Source of the DNA: Pyxicephalus adspersus
Lineage: Eukaryota; Chordata; Amphibia; Anura; Pyxicephalidae
Assembly: GCF_032062135.1 (NCBI RefSeq)
Contig: NC_092866.1
Span: 25,156,624 to 25,220,623 of the forward strand
Reading direction: 5' to 3'
DNA: 64,000 bases
Shown here one piece after another: positions 44,672 through 57,100 of the stretch; the stretch's first letter is position 1, and the number at the start of each line of letters is the position of its first letter. The translations under genes were made by a program, and so were the position numbers. The notes under the pieces are model-generated. The model searched no databases. It saw only the letters and a list, made by a program, of their open reading frames with translations, and was not told the DNA's origin.

Positions 44672-45300
44672 TTGTTTTTTTTGTTTCAATATATTTTTAT
44701 TAGCTTTTCAAATAATTATACATATGAAAGTATAAACATACAAAATATACAAAAAGAAAAAAAACAGAGTTATCTGCAAAAACAATGTAACAAATACAAA
44801 AACAAAGAAAAGAAGTACAAACGAGGACAATCATCGGTGACAATACAAAAGTGCAATTGAAAATGCAAAGTAGGAGGCCGACAATACAAAGGTAGTTAAA
44901 GCTGCAAGAGTCTGCGATCTAAATCTGGTGAGGCATGGTGATCTAACCAGGGAGACCAAATTTTATAGAAATTATTGACAGTGTCGTTAACTACGGCAGT
45001 CATCTTTTCTAGTACCATAGTATCAGATACTCAAGAGAGAACTGCCGAAAAATTAATGGTCAGCTTTCTCCAAGCTGCTATGGTTTGACGGGTAGCTAAA
45101 AATATAAATGTAATAAGTTTGTGCTGCTGCTTTGTGAAAGACAGGTTTGGCATGTGAAGTAGTGCTTCCCAAAGGGTTCTGCCGTATCCATATATTTAAA
45201 AACTGATCCTATATGATTGTATAACCTAATCTAAAATTGACAAACAACTGGGCAGTGCCACCAAGTTTGGGGATAGCAATGGCTCCACAGCCCAACGTTT
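44672..45300 (-). pseudogene. 5'-truncated L1-like LINE, ORF2 C-terminus and 3' UTR
   Basis: On the minus strand the element ends ...AATAAAAATATATTGAAAC plus an A-rich tail (poly-T at 44672-44683 here). ORF2 ends at a TAA at 44896-44898. Going upstream, the C-terminus is legible: NNFYKIWSPWLDHH and a preceding LATRQTIAAWRK block, both typical of L1-type ORF2 ends. A TGA interrupts the frame (~45034) and a frameshift at ~45130 separates it from an upstream TWWHCPVV block near 45250, matching the W-x-C-P region. It is an ordinary dead-on-arrival LINE insertion. Clade within L1/Tx1 is not resolved. Confidence 0.85.
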
Positions 45301-46300
45301 GTTTTTTAATTAGGTGCATAACCTATGGATGGTTTACCTGTAAAACATGCATTTGGGCCTAATCTTCTATAGAAGAGTACATATCTTGTACCTTTGTATT
45401 ATACTCTTTTACCTGTTTTATTTCCATCTAAAGTGACATTTTCTCCCCTTAACATGACATCCACAAACTAGATTGAATTGTACCACATTCAAACAGACAA
45501 TTGTTTTTTTCCCTTTTTAACAGTTGTAGCTTGTTTTATTTGTTACCTAGTTGCTACATTAATGCTTTAATTCCTCTTCTCTTACTAATTTATTTGTTGA
45601 CTTTATTATTAGCTGATGGCAGCTCTACAGACTGGTTAGCTTTCAAAACCAATATACAATGTCTTAGATGCACAAATAGGGCCAACCTATGTATAACCAG
45701 CAGTTCCACTACTTGGCCCAACATAAGTCGGAAATCCTCAATAATCTTTTGATTTAAGAGGTTTACAAGTTGTTGGTACTTATGGAAATGCGTGATTTTG
45801 TTCAACGGCAACTATGGTGTAGCCTTATTGTTATTTTTTGGGATTCTTGGTGTAAAATGAATTTGGTAAATAAATTTTTTTTTTTTTTTTTTTGTAAGAG
45901 AGTGTCTGATATGGAATCTTTTTAAGGTGCATAAAAACCTCCATATGGGTATATCCCTTTTTTACCAGCCCCATGCCTGAGTTTTGCATCTTCTACTTGC
46001 ACTGTTTCTCTATGACATCATCTCATTTGTACTTCCTTCTGAAGCTTCAGTTTACTGTCTGTATTTAGTTTCTTTTACTTGTTTTTATTGCTCTAAATGT
46101 TTTCATTCTCTTCTTTTCTTTCTCATTTTTCTACAGTCAAATTACAGTGGGCAAGCATTTTCAACCGAAGCATCCATTCTTTGCAATACTCGCTCATTCT
46201 CCTTTGAGTAACCATTGCTGGCATTGCCCAGTTCTTGATCCTTATTAAGTGTGTATGCAATTAAAAGACTCATCTACAAACTTATGGCTGCTCCAATTGA
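45301..46300. other. A+T-rich DNA, no gene seen
   Basis: Contains a ~21 nt T run at 45873-45893. The opposed frames at 45501-45811 lack domains. 45301-45450 may contain further decayed LINE sequence. Confidence 0.4.
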
Positions 46301-46374
46301 AGTTTCCAGGGATATCCTGGGTTTAGAATATTTATATTTATTTATACCCCAAACCCAGAATATCCCAGGAAACT
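46301..46374. repeat. Compact 74 nt hairpin with 24 bp stem
   Basis: Left arm AGTTTCCAGGGATATCCTGG (46301 on), right arm ending CCAGAATATCCCAGGAAACT (46374). Twenty-two of 24 positions pair, with a 26 nt A/T loop. The size and mismatch pattern suit either a pre-miRNA-like hairpin or a minimal MITE. No second copy exists in the window. Confidence 0.9.
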
Positions 46375-47360
46375 AATGTTTTATGGACTTGACTGCAGCC
46401 TAGAATGTGCAGATATATATTGTGACATATTGCATGTTTAATTGTAAACCTAGACACACTGTAACTTTGACATGTACCACTCCCACTATTTTACAGGTGT
46501 ATGACTACATGCAAAGTTTTAAAGCTCATTTTTGCCTTTTATAAACAAAATAATAAATATTATGGGTTTAAGAAGCACTGTCATATATATAAATACCACA
46601 ACTGAGTATAGTATTTTCCTTTTTCAGGCCAAATACATCTAAAGTTAACTATCAGGCTTCGTGTTTCATACTGACATATACATTCTCTGCCAAAACTTAT
46701 ACCTTTGTTATTAGCATCATTTTAATGCATGTTTACATTTAGATAGGGTAGAAACAAATGATTTTTAATATTCTGTATTTAATGGATTTACACAAAAGCA
46801 GGACACAATTGCAAACATTTCTAACTTCAAAATGGAAAATAAAAATAACAGATAAGCATTGTGACAAAAAATTAAAAAGGCCAAAATATTTAGCACATCA
46901 ATATATGATATCCAGTGATAACCTTTTGGAATATCAAAATGATAAATTACCAGCACTAAAGTACACCTGCATAATATAAATATTACCAGTTAAAAGGATG
47001 CAAATATGTAATATCCACAAATAAAAAGCAGAAAATACTCTAACACTCTTGAATGAAATATAGCCCTTTTATCATATATCTACTTACTCCTGAGTTGAAA
47101 AAGAGCTCAATCATTACCTGCATATGTTTCATTCTTAATGCTTTAATACAACAAATATGTGTCATCATTCTTACCCTGATGGTTTAAATACACTTGGCAT
47201 GCCAATCTTAGTTTACCAGTGCAAATTACATAAAATATGATCATTGATGTGAGCCATAATCATGTTGTGACAAAAGATCACTGAAAGCTAGTTGTTTAGG
47301 CCTAATTTAACGGTGCCGGTATGCTGCAGACAGCTTGACTATAACATGACTATGACACAT
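46375..47360. other. A+T-rich unique DNA
   Basis: Opposed frames at 46758-46979 and 46765-46956 are low-complexity. No gene. Confidence 0.5.
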
Positions 47361-47616
47361 TGGGGGTGATTTACTAAAGAATTTAGGTTATTCACTAACT
47401 AAGATGAATTATTCCCTTTCTCTTAGCATAGTAAAAATTGTAATAGTTCACTTTGAAATGAATACCCAAAAACATGAAATTCTCCTGTACATGATTGGAT
47501 ATTTAAAGTCAGTGGAACCTAATCTCATTTATCCAGTCAAGTGAAATATCTCTTGCTAGGAGAAAACTCATTTTGTTATGTAAACATTCTGTTTTGTTTT
47601 AGTAAATAAACCCCAT
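47361..47616. mobile_element. Palindromic MITE, family G, best copy
   Basis: The ends are TGGGGGTGATTTACTAAAG and TTTAGTAAATAAACCCCAT, inverted repeats with ATT-type sequence just outside both (ACATT|GGGG and CCCC|ATTA). Inside are paired modules (CTTTGAAATGAATACC, TGATTGGATATTTAAAGTC, CAAGTGAAATATC). Relatives lie at 9440, 28850, 40584 and 58263. It is non-coding. Confidence 0.75.
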
Positions 47617-47827
47617 TATATCCTTGAATGCCTACAAAATTATTATATTTTTTAGATTTTTTATGTTCTTCGGACTTACATTTCGTCTTTCATAGTGGTA
47701 GAGAGTTCCCTTTTGCCATGAAAGCAAACCATCCAGTTTCCTGCACACTTCACCCTTCACCCTTCATACAAGCATTAGATGTTGCAGCAGGTATTCTTAG
47801 CCCATCCCATTTCCAGTTTGATGGACT
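47617..47827. other. Spacer between MITEs
   Basis: Contains CACCCTTCACCCTTCAT, a short tandem. The 82-codon frame starting at 47628 runs into the hAT element. Confidence 0.5.
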
Positions 47828-47835
47828 ACCAGCAT

Positions 47836-48487
47836 TAGGGCGAAAATTTCCACGAACTTCCGATGGGTCCACGTAATTTCAGCAAACTGATTTTGGGGAC
47901 CCATCGGAAGTTCCAGGAAATCAGTACAGGAGGATTTCCAGGGCTGCATTCATTCACACAGCCCTGGGAATCCTCCTGTGTGCAATCCCTGGCACTGGAG
48001 GGTAATTAACCTCTAGTACCCAGGGATCGCAGTGGATTTCCAGGGCACTAGGGGTTAATTAACCTCTAGTGCCCGAGCATCGCAGTGGATTTCCAGGGAT
48101 TCATTCATGCAGCCCTGGGAATCCTGTGTGCGATCCCCGGCACTAAAGGTTTAATGGAGACAAGTCTCCCTATACAAAACAACTAGTGCTCTCTGACTGG
48201 CTGAGGAAAGGAAAATCCTGATGATGCTTGAGAGCACTAGAGGTTTTGAATGAGGAGATCTGTTCCTGTGCTGAGGATCGCACACTGAGCTGATCAAAGA
48301 ATGCAGCTGTGGCTGCATTCATTGATCAGCACAGCCAAAATTTTTTTTTTGATAAAAATGTTTTTTTTCTAATTAAAATTTCATCTTGTTTGATGAATTT
48401 ACACCAGCCATTCTTGCTTACAGTTTCGGTAAGCAAGAACGGCCGAATTTGCCGCAAGATCGAGATTTAGAAACTCGCTCATCCCTA
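47836..48487 (+). mobile_element. hAT-type MITE, family C, complete, with perfect 8 bp target duplication
   Basis: The 652 bp element is flanked by ACCAGCAT on both sides (47828-47835 and 48488-48495). The left end is TAGGGCGAAAATTTCC and the right end is CTCGCTCATCCCTA. An 8 bp duplication with TAGGG-type ends is the hAT signature. The interior repeats modules: CAGGGCTGCATTCATTCA, GGCACTAGGGG-TTAATTAACC-TCTAGTGCC palindromes (48046-48073), and GCGATCCCCGGCACTA. It also has an internal inverted pair, ACTTCCGATGGGTCC / GGACCCATCGGAAGT. It is non-autonomous, with no transposase frame. Confidence 0.92.
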
Positions 48488-48495
48488 ACCAGCAT

Positions 48496-51269
48496 CAATA
48501 AGCCTTCTCCCACATACCTGTGCCATTCTCTTTCGGCTGTTTTTTTCTGTAATTTACTCTCAGCATTTTATGTTAGTGTTTGATAGAGAAGGCTATATGC
48601 CAGTATACCTAGGCCTAAGCTGGTATTTTAAATTAGTAGGAATCGTTATTCCTTTCCTGCACAATATTCTCCTCTGGTGTAACGTTTAGGGGTGCTTTCT
48701 CATGGTTATAGATTGAGGGCTGGACAGTGATTTTTTAGCTTTGACAATTTTCGCTTTTTATTTGTATTATTTGACATTTTCATTTTATTATTTATTAACA
48801 TTTGCCAAAATGCCAGATTGTTACAAATTCTGAACTTTTCAGCAAAATTCAAGTTTTACAACCTTCGAAATGTTGACAGACAACCAAATTAAAATGCTTA
48901 TAACATTATCAGTAATATTTTACACAAAAAAAGACATAAGTAGTTATAATTACTGTATATGATTCTATTTTTATATGGAGTAACACTGACAAATGTACTC
49001 TCTCTAATGTACTGTCTCTAATTCGAATACTGCTCTTTTCAATCTAGGAGAGAAAAGCTTGCAACTTTGTATATGATCACAAAGCAGCAGCAAACTTTCC
49101 AGCTACAAGGCAGTAACAGAAGAGAACTCTTCCTTCACCATCAACAGATCTGTCTCCTCTTCCCTACATTCCCTTTCTCTGCCCCAGGACCTAATGCTTA
49201 GATTTCTGCTGGTCATTTATAGTTTAAATAAAATAATAATTTGGCTGTTCTTGCAATGATTAAATATATTCATCCTAGAGTTCAGCTTTATTATTGTAAC
49301 TGTATGTGATTATTGCAGTGTTAACCAGAATCACACTGTCATATTCAGTGGCATTTTGACAATTGCAGAGCAAATCTTCATCCCGAGAGATTATTTTGTT
49401 AATGAAGCCTCTAGGTTGCATGTGCTCACTATTTTTAATTCACATTGTGATCACATACTCAGGAATTACTCCGACTGAATAATAACAGTCTAGTACGACA
49501 AGTAACAACCACAGTGTTGACTGCTACCTGTCAAAAGGGAGAAATAACCTGCCCTAGGATGTTGTCAGATGATCAGATGGTCTGTGTCTGGGAACTATAG
49601 ATGAAACAACATTTGCTTAGATTTATAACTAGAAATTCCAAAAACACCTATGTAGGTCAAAACGTTTTGACCCTAATTCTTTCATCTTGTTGGGTCATAA
49701 TTTTAAGGAAAACTACATTTTGTAAGCCCTACTCTACACAAAAAGTGTAAATTTGGAAAAATATTCACTTGTTGCGCGTTATTAACATCAATGAGTGTGC
49801 AGGATTGATTTTTTGGTAGACCCCCCTCCCCACCCATGTCACCTGGTGAATGTAGAAGCTAAGAGTGAACAGGATGCAGAATCTTAGGAGCCACCTAGTA
49901 TTTACCATTGCACCCAACAGGGAGTGATGGAACTTGATGGCCAAAAAAAGTTACCTTTGTGTTGTGTTCCTCAGCTATATCTGGAAAGGAAGCAGCTGAC
50001 AGCAGATGAAAAAAGGATTAAGTGCAGAATCAATATTGTGTCAGAGGGAAGAGGGCAGGTTGCAGAATAGAATAATAGTTATTAAAATAAAACAAGCAGA
50101 AAGTTGGGTCAGGGAGCAGGCAAGTTTAGTTAGAGGAAAAAGTTCATTAACAGCAACTAGTAAGTGAAACAGGTAATCAGGTCACGGCAATGAAAGAAAG
50201 GGAAGACATTACCATATTTTGTTTTTGCCTCAAAATGTTCAAATACGTGCCCCAGGATGTGACATTAGTGGGAATGCATAGCTTTATATTTCAATTTAAA
50301 CAGGCAGGAGGAGCCATCCTTTTGGGTAGAACTGGTAAACTGGCACGTGATTCAGGAGAGGAAGAAACATTTTGCATAAAGAAAGAAATAGAGCTATACA
50401 CACAGTAAAGGTTTACATAAAATAGGAGGACATAAGGGAGTATAGCAGTATATGAATATGCTGAAGTACTCACAAAGCTGTGCTTAGGGCCCAATTGATG
50501 TTCATTGTCTGGTTTCCAGATTTTCCAGATCCAAAGGTTTCTGAGACTGCCTTGCTCAGTTGGGCAGAACTTATACTTGATGGTAAATTTGGAAATGATG
50601 CTGCAATTTTTTAAATGTATAATGTAAATGTATAAATTGTAAATGTTAGCGTTTTTGCTAAAAATGTAGATTTCATAATCATTAGCACAAATATAGAGCT
50701 ACTAACAGAAATGGTACTACTATCCTCTATAGTATAGGTCAGTTTTTAGGAAATCAGATTGTTTTTAAAGTCAGGTAGTAAATGCAAAAGCCCATAATAG
50801 TCTTTTCTTATGTTTTATGAATATGTAAACGGGGTACATATGTGGCTTGACAGTGGGTCCTAAGTGGTAACCTAGTTAGGACCTTGTCTGATCCTAATCC
50901 AGCTTTGCTCCAAGACCCTTTGGTCCCACAAGCATCTGCCCTCTTATCTCTAGTAAATAGAGCCCATCCATAATGTTAGAAAATGGACAGTTTTATCCAA
51001 TAGCATTTACTATACTAGAAAAAAGTTGCAATTTCTATATAGACTTAATTTGTTATGTGTAAAAGTAACTTGCTTCCTCTTACTATACAATAATGGGATT
51101 ACAATTTTCACTCTCTGCATAACTTTTAGGATCTATTGATGATTTTAGGAAATGGTTTACTATATTTTTAAATATACTATTTTTGCCACAAACTCTATTA
51201 GTAAGTGTGCAGGATAAAAAAAATATAAACAACAAATTAGCAAAATAAAGTTAACCTCACAATGTGTCC
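48496..51269. other. Mixed unique and repeat-like DNA, no gene seen
   Basis: 49300-49560 is non-repetitive with conserved-element texture (GTTAATGAAGCCTCTAGG, GGAATTACTCCGACTGAATAATAAC). 49790-50180 is purine-rich on the plus strand and repeat-like (GGAAGAGGGCAGGTTGCAG) but unclassified. The opposed frames at 50190-50494 have no domain. Confidence 0.35.
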
Positions 51270-51715
51270 CTGATGTGACATCAGACTTTTTTCCCCTAAT
51301 GTCCTTTGTGTCACACTTGCTTATCTCACAACAAGACAGGCCATTCTCGGTACTCAGCTAAGCACAAACACACATAATGCTTTAGGAAATCAAGATAGGT
51401 TAGCTCTTCACTCATCAAAACCTTGCAGGCAGCAATCTTTGTTTCTCTGATTGATGGAGTGAGCCTCTATCTGATGCTTCACAAGCGGCCCATTCATGCA
51501 CACATTCCCTTCTGAAAGGAGTCACATGCTTTTGGCCCTTTAATTCTAATGCTGTCATTTTACTTTCTTTACAGAGTTCATCAAAGTGACAATAAAGCGT
51601 AGGGTTACTCCCAATCCTGATATGACAGATCTCAAAGATCCGAGTGGCTCAAAAAAGTCTTGTTTCTCTTCTCTTCTTTCTTGCTGTCTTGTGGAGCTCT
51701 GAATAGTGTACTTAA
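51270..51715 (+). other. Candidate terminal exon with preceding non-repetitive block, unidentified
   Basis: 51330-51590 is repeat-free and of balanced composition. CATTTTACTTTCTTTACAG (ending 51574) is a good splice-acceptor context. After it the frame GAG TTC ATC AAA GTG ACA ATA AAG stays open for about 43 codons, to a TGA near 51703. The peptide is basic at first, then has a Ser/Cys/Leu-rich tail. I recognise no family, and the length is within chance, so this is a weak call. Confidence 0.2.
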
Positions 51716-52203
51716 TGTAACATTTACACTTGAGTACTGTGTTACTAATACTTACTAAATAGAGTTGTAGCAGAGAAACATTTAAAATTGCCTATAGTTG
51801 CCATCATTTCCTCCTTTCTCCTGTCATTAACAGTAGTGAAAATTTTAAATTGTACTTTTTGTTTTTATTGCATACCTGTTGACACAGTGTAGACACGATG
51901 ACATTGTCATTTGAACTTTGTGCTTCTCTGTGTAATGCAGGCAGATCATGGTAATGGAGGGGTGGCACTGTTCTGTACTTTTTTTTTTTTTCCTAACAAG
52001 GAAGATCTGGGAACTTTAAGTGATACTAAAATGATATAAAGAAATGCAATCCGGTGAATGAAAGGGGGGCTGGGGCACTAACCTTGAGTAGGAAAATGGC
52101 TTGATAAAGCAGTTTGTCTATCAGCCAGGAAAACAGAAGCAATTTCAGATCTGTGCAAGATGTAAGGCTGGGGTTCAGTCCTAAACTTAAATCTCACTGT
52201 CTA
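51716..52203. other. Unique DNA, no gene seen
   Basis: Has a T run at ~51979-51991. Nothing else recognised. Confidence 0.45.
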
Positions 52204-52211
52204 TGAGTGAG

Positions 52212-52806
52212 TAGGGATGACTGTGCGAGGTTTTAAAATTCCATCCCGCAGCTATTCATGACCGCTTACCGAACATGTAAGCGAGAACGGCCTGTGAAAA
52301 TTTGGACGTCGAGATCTAATTTTTTGGGACCTGCAAGCTCTGCTCCCCTGATTGCTCTTGCAGCCAAGTAGTATGTGTTCTCGGATAGAGATTCTCTATC
52401 CGAGAACACAGGAGTACCGCGGTTGTGCTCATCATGAATTAATGCAGCCGTGGGAATCATCCTGTGATGATTCCCACGACTGCATTCATTGATGAGCATA
52501 GCCGCGGTACTCACACTGACAGGAGGAGTACCTGGGAATATCCTCTCCGGGAAACCTCCTCTGTGCGATCCCCGAGCAATAGAGGTTAAATGAGCACTTG
52601 CCCTCAATTAACCTCTAGTGCCTGGGGATCGCACACAGGAGGATTCCCAAGGCTGCATTTATGAATGCAGCTGTGGGAATCATCCTGTAATAATTTCTTC
52701 GATCTTCCCATGGGTCCATATAATCAGTTCGACGAAATTTGGCGGACCCATAGGAAGTTCGAGGAAATTTTTGCAAGAATGTCAGGGGTATTCTCTCTCA
52801 TCCCTA
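52212..52806. mobile_element. hAT-type MITE, family C, copy with 7/8 target duplication
   Basis: The left end is TAGGGATGACTGTGCGAGG and the right end TCTCTCATCCCTA. The flanking octamers TGAGTGAG (52204-52211) and TGAGTGGG (52807-52814) differ at one position. The interior includes a large inverted pair, ATGCAGCCGTGGGAATCATC / GATGATTCCCACGACTGCAT (52440-52490), and a GTGTTCTCGGATAGAGA / TCTCTATCCGAGAACAC hairpin at ~52376-52410. The 113-codon minus frame (52266-52607) reflects the richer G+C content only. Confidence 0.9.
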
Positions 52807-52814
52807 TGAGTGGG

Positions 52815-55639
52815 ATATGAAGGCTGATATCTTGACCACCTTCTAAAAACATTCTAGTATTGTGGCTACATTGACAATCATTTCATCATCATGGATTCTA
52901 AATTACTAACCTGAACAGAACATGCAGATAAAGTGATCTAACTCTGCTTAACTGTTCCAGATCAGCATTCCAATCAGAGGATCAGAATTATTGCCAGGTA
53001 CCTTTCTTTTTTTAGGAAGTCATTATTGGTTGTTACGATAGATCTTTCATAACTAGTGTCATTTATATTTTATTTAGCTTTGCTGACTGATACAAATATC
53101 TCATCAGTTCCAGTGAATTGTCTTAGTTTTAAAGAAACAGTCATTCCTAAGCAGAAATATTTTCTCTGGCTCATGAGGATTATGTGTCATAGTCATATAG
53201 GCTCGCTAACTTTATTTTTGGTAGCATAAGAAAGTGCTTTCAAAACTGATTTATAACTAAGCATCTACCTACAGAGTGGCATGTGATTGCATTGCAATGC
53301 AGCTACCCACATACCTTACTATAGACCTAGCTGAAAGCAAAATTATAATGCAACTGCAAAATAAATTTGAAAGGGTAGGGCTACAGAAATGAACCAGAGC
53401 TAGTAGAAAGCAGAAGGCGAACGGATTATGAGACAGAATAGTCTGTAAAAAGAGGTTTCTTCTGCAGTGATTTTTACAATAACTTGAGCCCCAGGATCAG
53501 TAACAGTATATTTAGCACTGTAGATTATAGTTTAGAAAAAACTGCTGAGAAAGCAAGGCAGGTCAACATAGTAAGATCTGGAACTCCAAGGAATATATCA
53601 GCTTTTGAGACAAAATGCAGTTCAGTTTGGGCACTTGTTCACAAAAATGATTTTGTGTAAGTGGAAAGAAAAGCAAAAAAAGGGCAGCAAGGACCTGTGA
53701 GGAAACAGTAGCCAAACTATTTTTTTTTCTGTTCACATTTGAGGAAAGATTAAAAAATGATATTAATTAGGACATTGTATAAATACATGACTTAAAGAGC
53801 AAATGTTATAGAAGATTGTTTAATATAAGGACTTTGCAAAAGACAAGAGACACTTTTTGGAAATATATAAAAATTTTAAACAGCCTTTCACTGGATGCGG
53901 CTTTATGCAGCACAGTAGTTTAACAAAGGGCTTAATGTATTTCCAAATGCACCAAATATAAATGGCTATTAATATTTATAAGAAATAACACTGCAGAATA
54001 TTGATCCAGGGAATATCAATTGCCTCTAAGTAATAAGAAAGCCTGTTATAACTAATTGGGTTATAATTTATAAGGGTTTTTTGCCTACGTTTAGATGGTC
54101 TACAGTTTGGGGTTCTGAGCATGTATGGTGATTTTTTAATTTTATTAATCTAACTTAGTCTTCTGGTTGAACTTGATTTACAAGTGTCATTTTTACCCTA
54201 TGTAACTAAGAATGAGCAAAAAGGATGTCACAGTCTCCTGCAGGCTTCATTGTTTTTGGTTAATTCCCTCAGCCTGAAACAGTACTATGATTAATGATTT
54301 CTCCTTATCTGCCCATGCTGACCTTTCTGTATTTCCTAGAAGGCTCTGGTTGTTTGCTTCTTCTTGCTTTTTCTTGATCTTGTAACTATAGTCCAAACCC
54401 CAGAACAGAATGGAGAAATGCAAACCATCCATGGGTTAGTGTTGACAGGTCAGTGACAGAGAGATAAACAACGTTTGCAGTTACAGACTGATGTTTCATG
54501 AATTATGGGCAGCTGTCCCTGTATACTTTTACCCATTTTCTACAAATGTATTTTGTTTCAACTCCTATCTTTTTATAGACCAATCAGTGTGCAAATATTT
54601 TTCAAATCTGAAATACCTGTAATACTAAAATATTGAATTATGTAATATGAGTAATATATTTGAAAATGTGACATGTAATAATAATTTCATATCACAAGTC
54701 TTTACAAAAATTAAGCTGCAGGCCTCCACCAGACTGTTGCTTTCATGTTTGCCTCATTGGTAAAAGTGGCAGGGTAGGCAAGACCATGGCAAGTGATGAC
54801 AAGGCCTGAATTGGGAATTAAGAGTAGAAGCATGGAGCATATTGGGTTACTAGGAAATTTTGGACACTTTAGATTTACTACCTAGTGTGCAGTAAAGAAA
54901 ATTCAATGCACTGGATGAGAATGGAATAGCAATAAGACATAAAGAATGATAAATGCATGACAGAAGGCTAACTAAGGCAAGGCAAGGGTACAAGGCAGGT
55001 TTACGATGAAACAAGGAAACAACAACAAAACAAGGCAGCAAGAAAATTTTGTAATACTTTAATTATTAGAGGTGTAATAAATAATATAATACATTATTTA
55101 TTTTATTTATAGGATTATATTTACTAATGATGCTGAAAACAACATCTATTTTCTCTGAAACCCTGTATGTAAACCGTCATGAATTTATTATTATTTTTAT
55201 TAATATTATTTTTTTACATACTTTAAAAAAAGAAAGGGAATTTGACATTGACAACAAGTGGCATAGTGTTTCTAGAGTAGCATACCCCTCCATTCCCTTA
55301 GGCCGATCAGATCAATGTAGATAATCTGATCATGTAAGGAGGATGAACACTCACATAGCATGGACACACAGACTACAGTCTTTCATATGTAACTATAAAT
55401 TGTAGTGTTTTTGGAAACGTTATCTATCTAACTGGGTATAAACATTTAAGAACAAAGAATCAACAAATTCAAGAGTTATGACAGAATAGAAAACATTAAT
55501 CCTAGTAAGTCAAACAATATATAATTTCCCAGTATCTACTTAAACCTATTATTTCAGTACACATAAACTGAACATACTCCTGCATACAAAAAAAATCCAC
55601 CAATAAAACAATTAAAAAAAATGTCTACTAACCAAAACA
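52815..55639. other. Mostly unique A+T-rich DNA
   Basis: About 2.8 kb with no gene. 53400-53700 and 54750-55040 are A/G-rich and repeat-like (GGCAAGGCAAGGGTACAAGG) but have no second copy here. Confidence 0.4.
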
Positions 55640-57100
55640 AACAACTGTTTAAATAAGGAAAAACCCAAAGCAGGCCCAGGCTGATCCAAGTGAGATAAAC
55701 ACGAACCCTATGCCAATGGCAAGGACCCTCTTGCTGAGATGTGGATAGATCATTGAGGCAAGATGAGAAAAGAGCTCTGTATAGAGGTCAATTGAGTATG
55801 CCACTAATGTTAGGAATGGGAAAATACACACAAGTAAGCATTTCCAGGATTATCTACCAGGGATTACAAGTACAGTCTATTAGCATAATGTGACCATGCC
55901 AAATTGCAAGCCCTTCCTAATGATATAATCAAATATCAGATCAAATACAACAAATGAAGTAAAAGAGAAAGTCTTAATAATAAGTGGTCCCAGTCTTGAT
56001 TTTTCCAGTAATGGTCTGAGCTAGAGTCTCATCTGAAGTGTAGTATAAAAGGTGAAAGAGTAACTCACGTACTGTCCAGATCCACTGGACCCCTTTCCCA
56101 TGTTGCCCTTATAATGGCCTTGTTAGTATTGCAAAAATGCACTGTACAAAGTTAATCTCATGGCCTATCAAGATATGGAGATCATGGGCCAAGCATGCAA
56201 TGAATTTGGTCAAATTCAATATGGGAGTTTGCGGTATTACCCAGGAACTACTGTGTCATGCAGAGTGTTAGCTCAGAAAAGTCACATAAATTAATAATAT
56301 TTATTTTTTAACTGCTCCTAAAGTCATCCATTGTAAGGACACCAGTTATTGGTAATTAAACTCTCTGTCCTTTTCCAGTTGTGAAACTCATGGTACCATA
56401 CCAGACATTTTGACAGCCATCAGCTTTCTCAGAACCTTGATTTTTTCCTATCTCACCTTTAACAAGGCTGCCTGATAACTGGCTTCCAACCTTGTAAACT
56501 CCTTTAATTCTAACGGAGGAGGTAATGCCTGTATCAGAATCCCCAGAGATGTCCATGTGTTGAGGTATCAGTCAGACAAGAAGAGCAGAAGTGGCAGTGC
56601 CACCTATTGTACCAGATTGGGGCCAGACTGGCAAGTTCAGATCAGAGACATGAAAGTACATGGGACTTGCATATGTACCCTGTGTTACCATGCATCCTAA
56701 AAGAGATCCAATAAATGCGCTAGGCCCCACCAGGTTCACAGTGGTGGGTCATATGGGGATGTTGAGATTCTTCTTACTGGGAGGGCTCCAGTCACAAAAG
56801 TTGTTTGTTGCTCCACATGCTGTGAATCCTGCATTAGGGAGACCAGGTAGGACAATGTACACCAGCGCCATATTGTCACAGCCTGCGCTTAACATAAATG
56901 ACTTAAATGACCACAGTTGTGTTTCTCATACAATGAGATTGCTTCCTTGCATGGAAGGAAAAGTTCTATACTTATTGCTAATGAAAACCAGAAATGCCCC
57001 AAGTTACTGTATTAACACCAAAATGGCACATGTGCATAAAATCTCTTTTTCAGGAAATGTATCATTCAGAAATTTATACAGGAAGTTCAGAAGTTCTTCC
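55640..57100 (-). other. Unidentified low-stop minus-strand region, possible decayed coding sequence
   Basis: One minus frame from about 57099 to the TAA at 56356 (248 codons) is broken by only four internal stops: TAA at 57004-57006 and TGA at 56926, 56749 and 56572. A random frame would have ~11-12 (3/64 per codon), or fewer at this G+C. The reading contains NAGFTACGATNNF, Gly/Ser-rich stretches, DISGDSDTGITSS and a C-terminal WYGTMSFTTGKG. I recognise no family. The opposite strand is also open for 174 codons (56660-57184), so low stop density from base composition is a real alternative. The 60-codon hydrophobic minus frame at 55649-55831 could belong to the same unit. A decayed retroelement gene is possible but unproven. 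Confidence 0.3.

Noticed and set aside
52266..52607. 113-codon minus-strand frame with Arg/Gly-rich reading
   Set aside because: Lies wholly inside the hAT MITE, where higher G+C lowers stop density.
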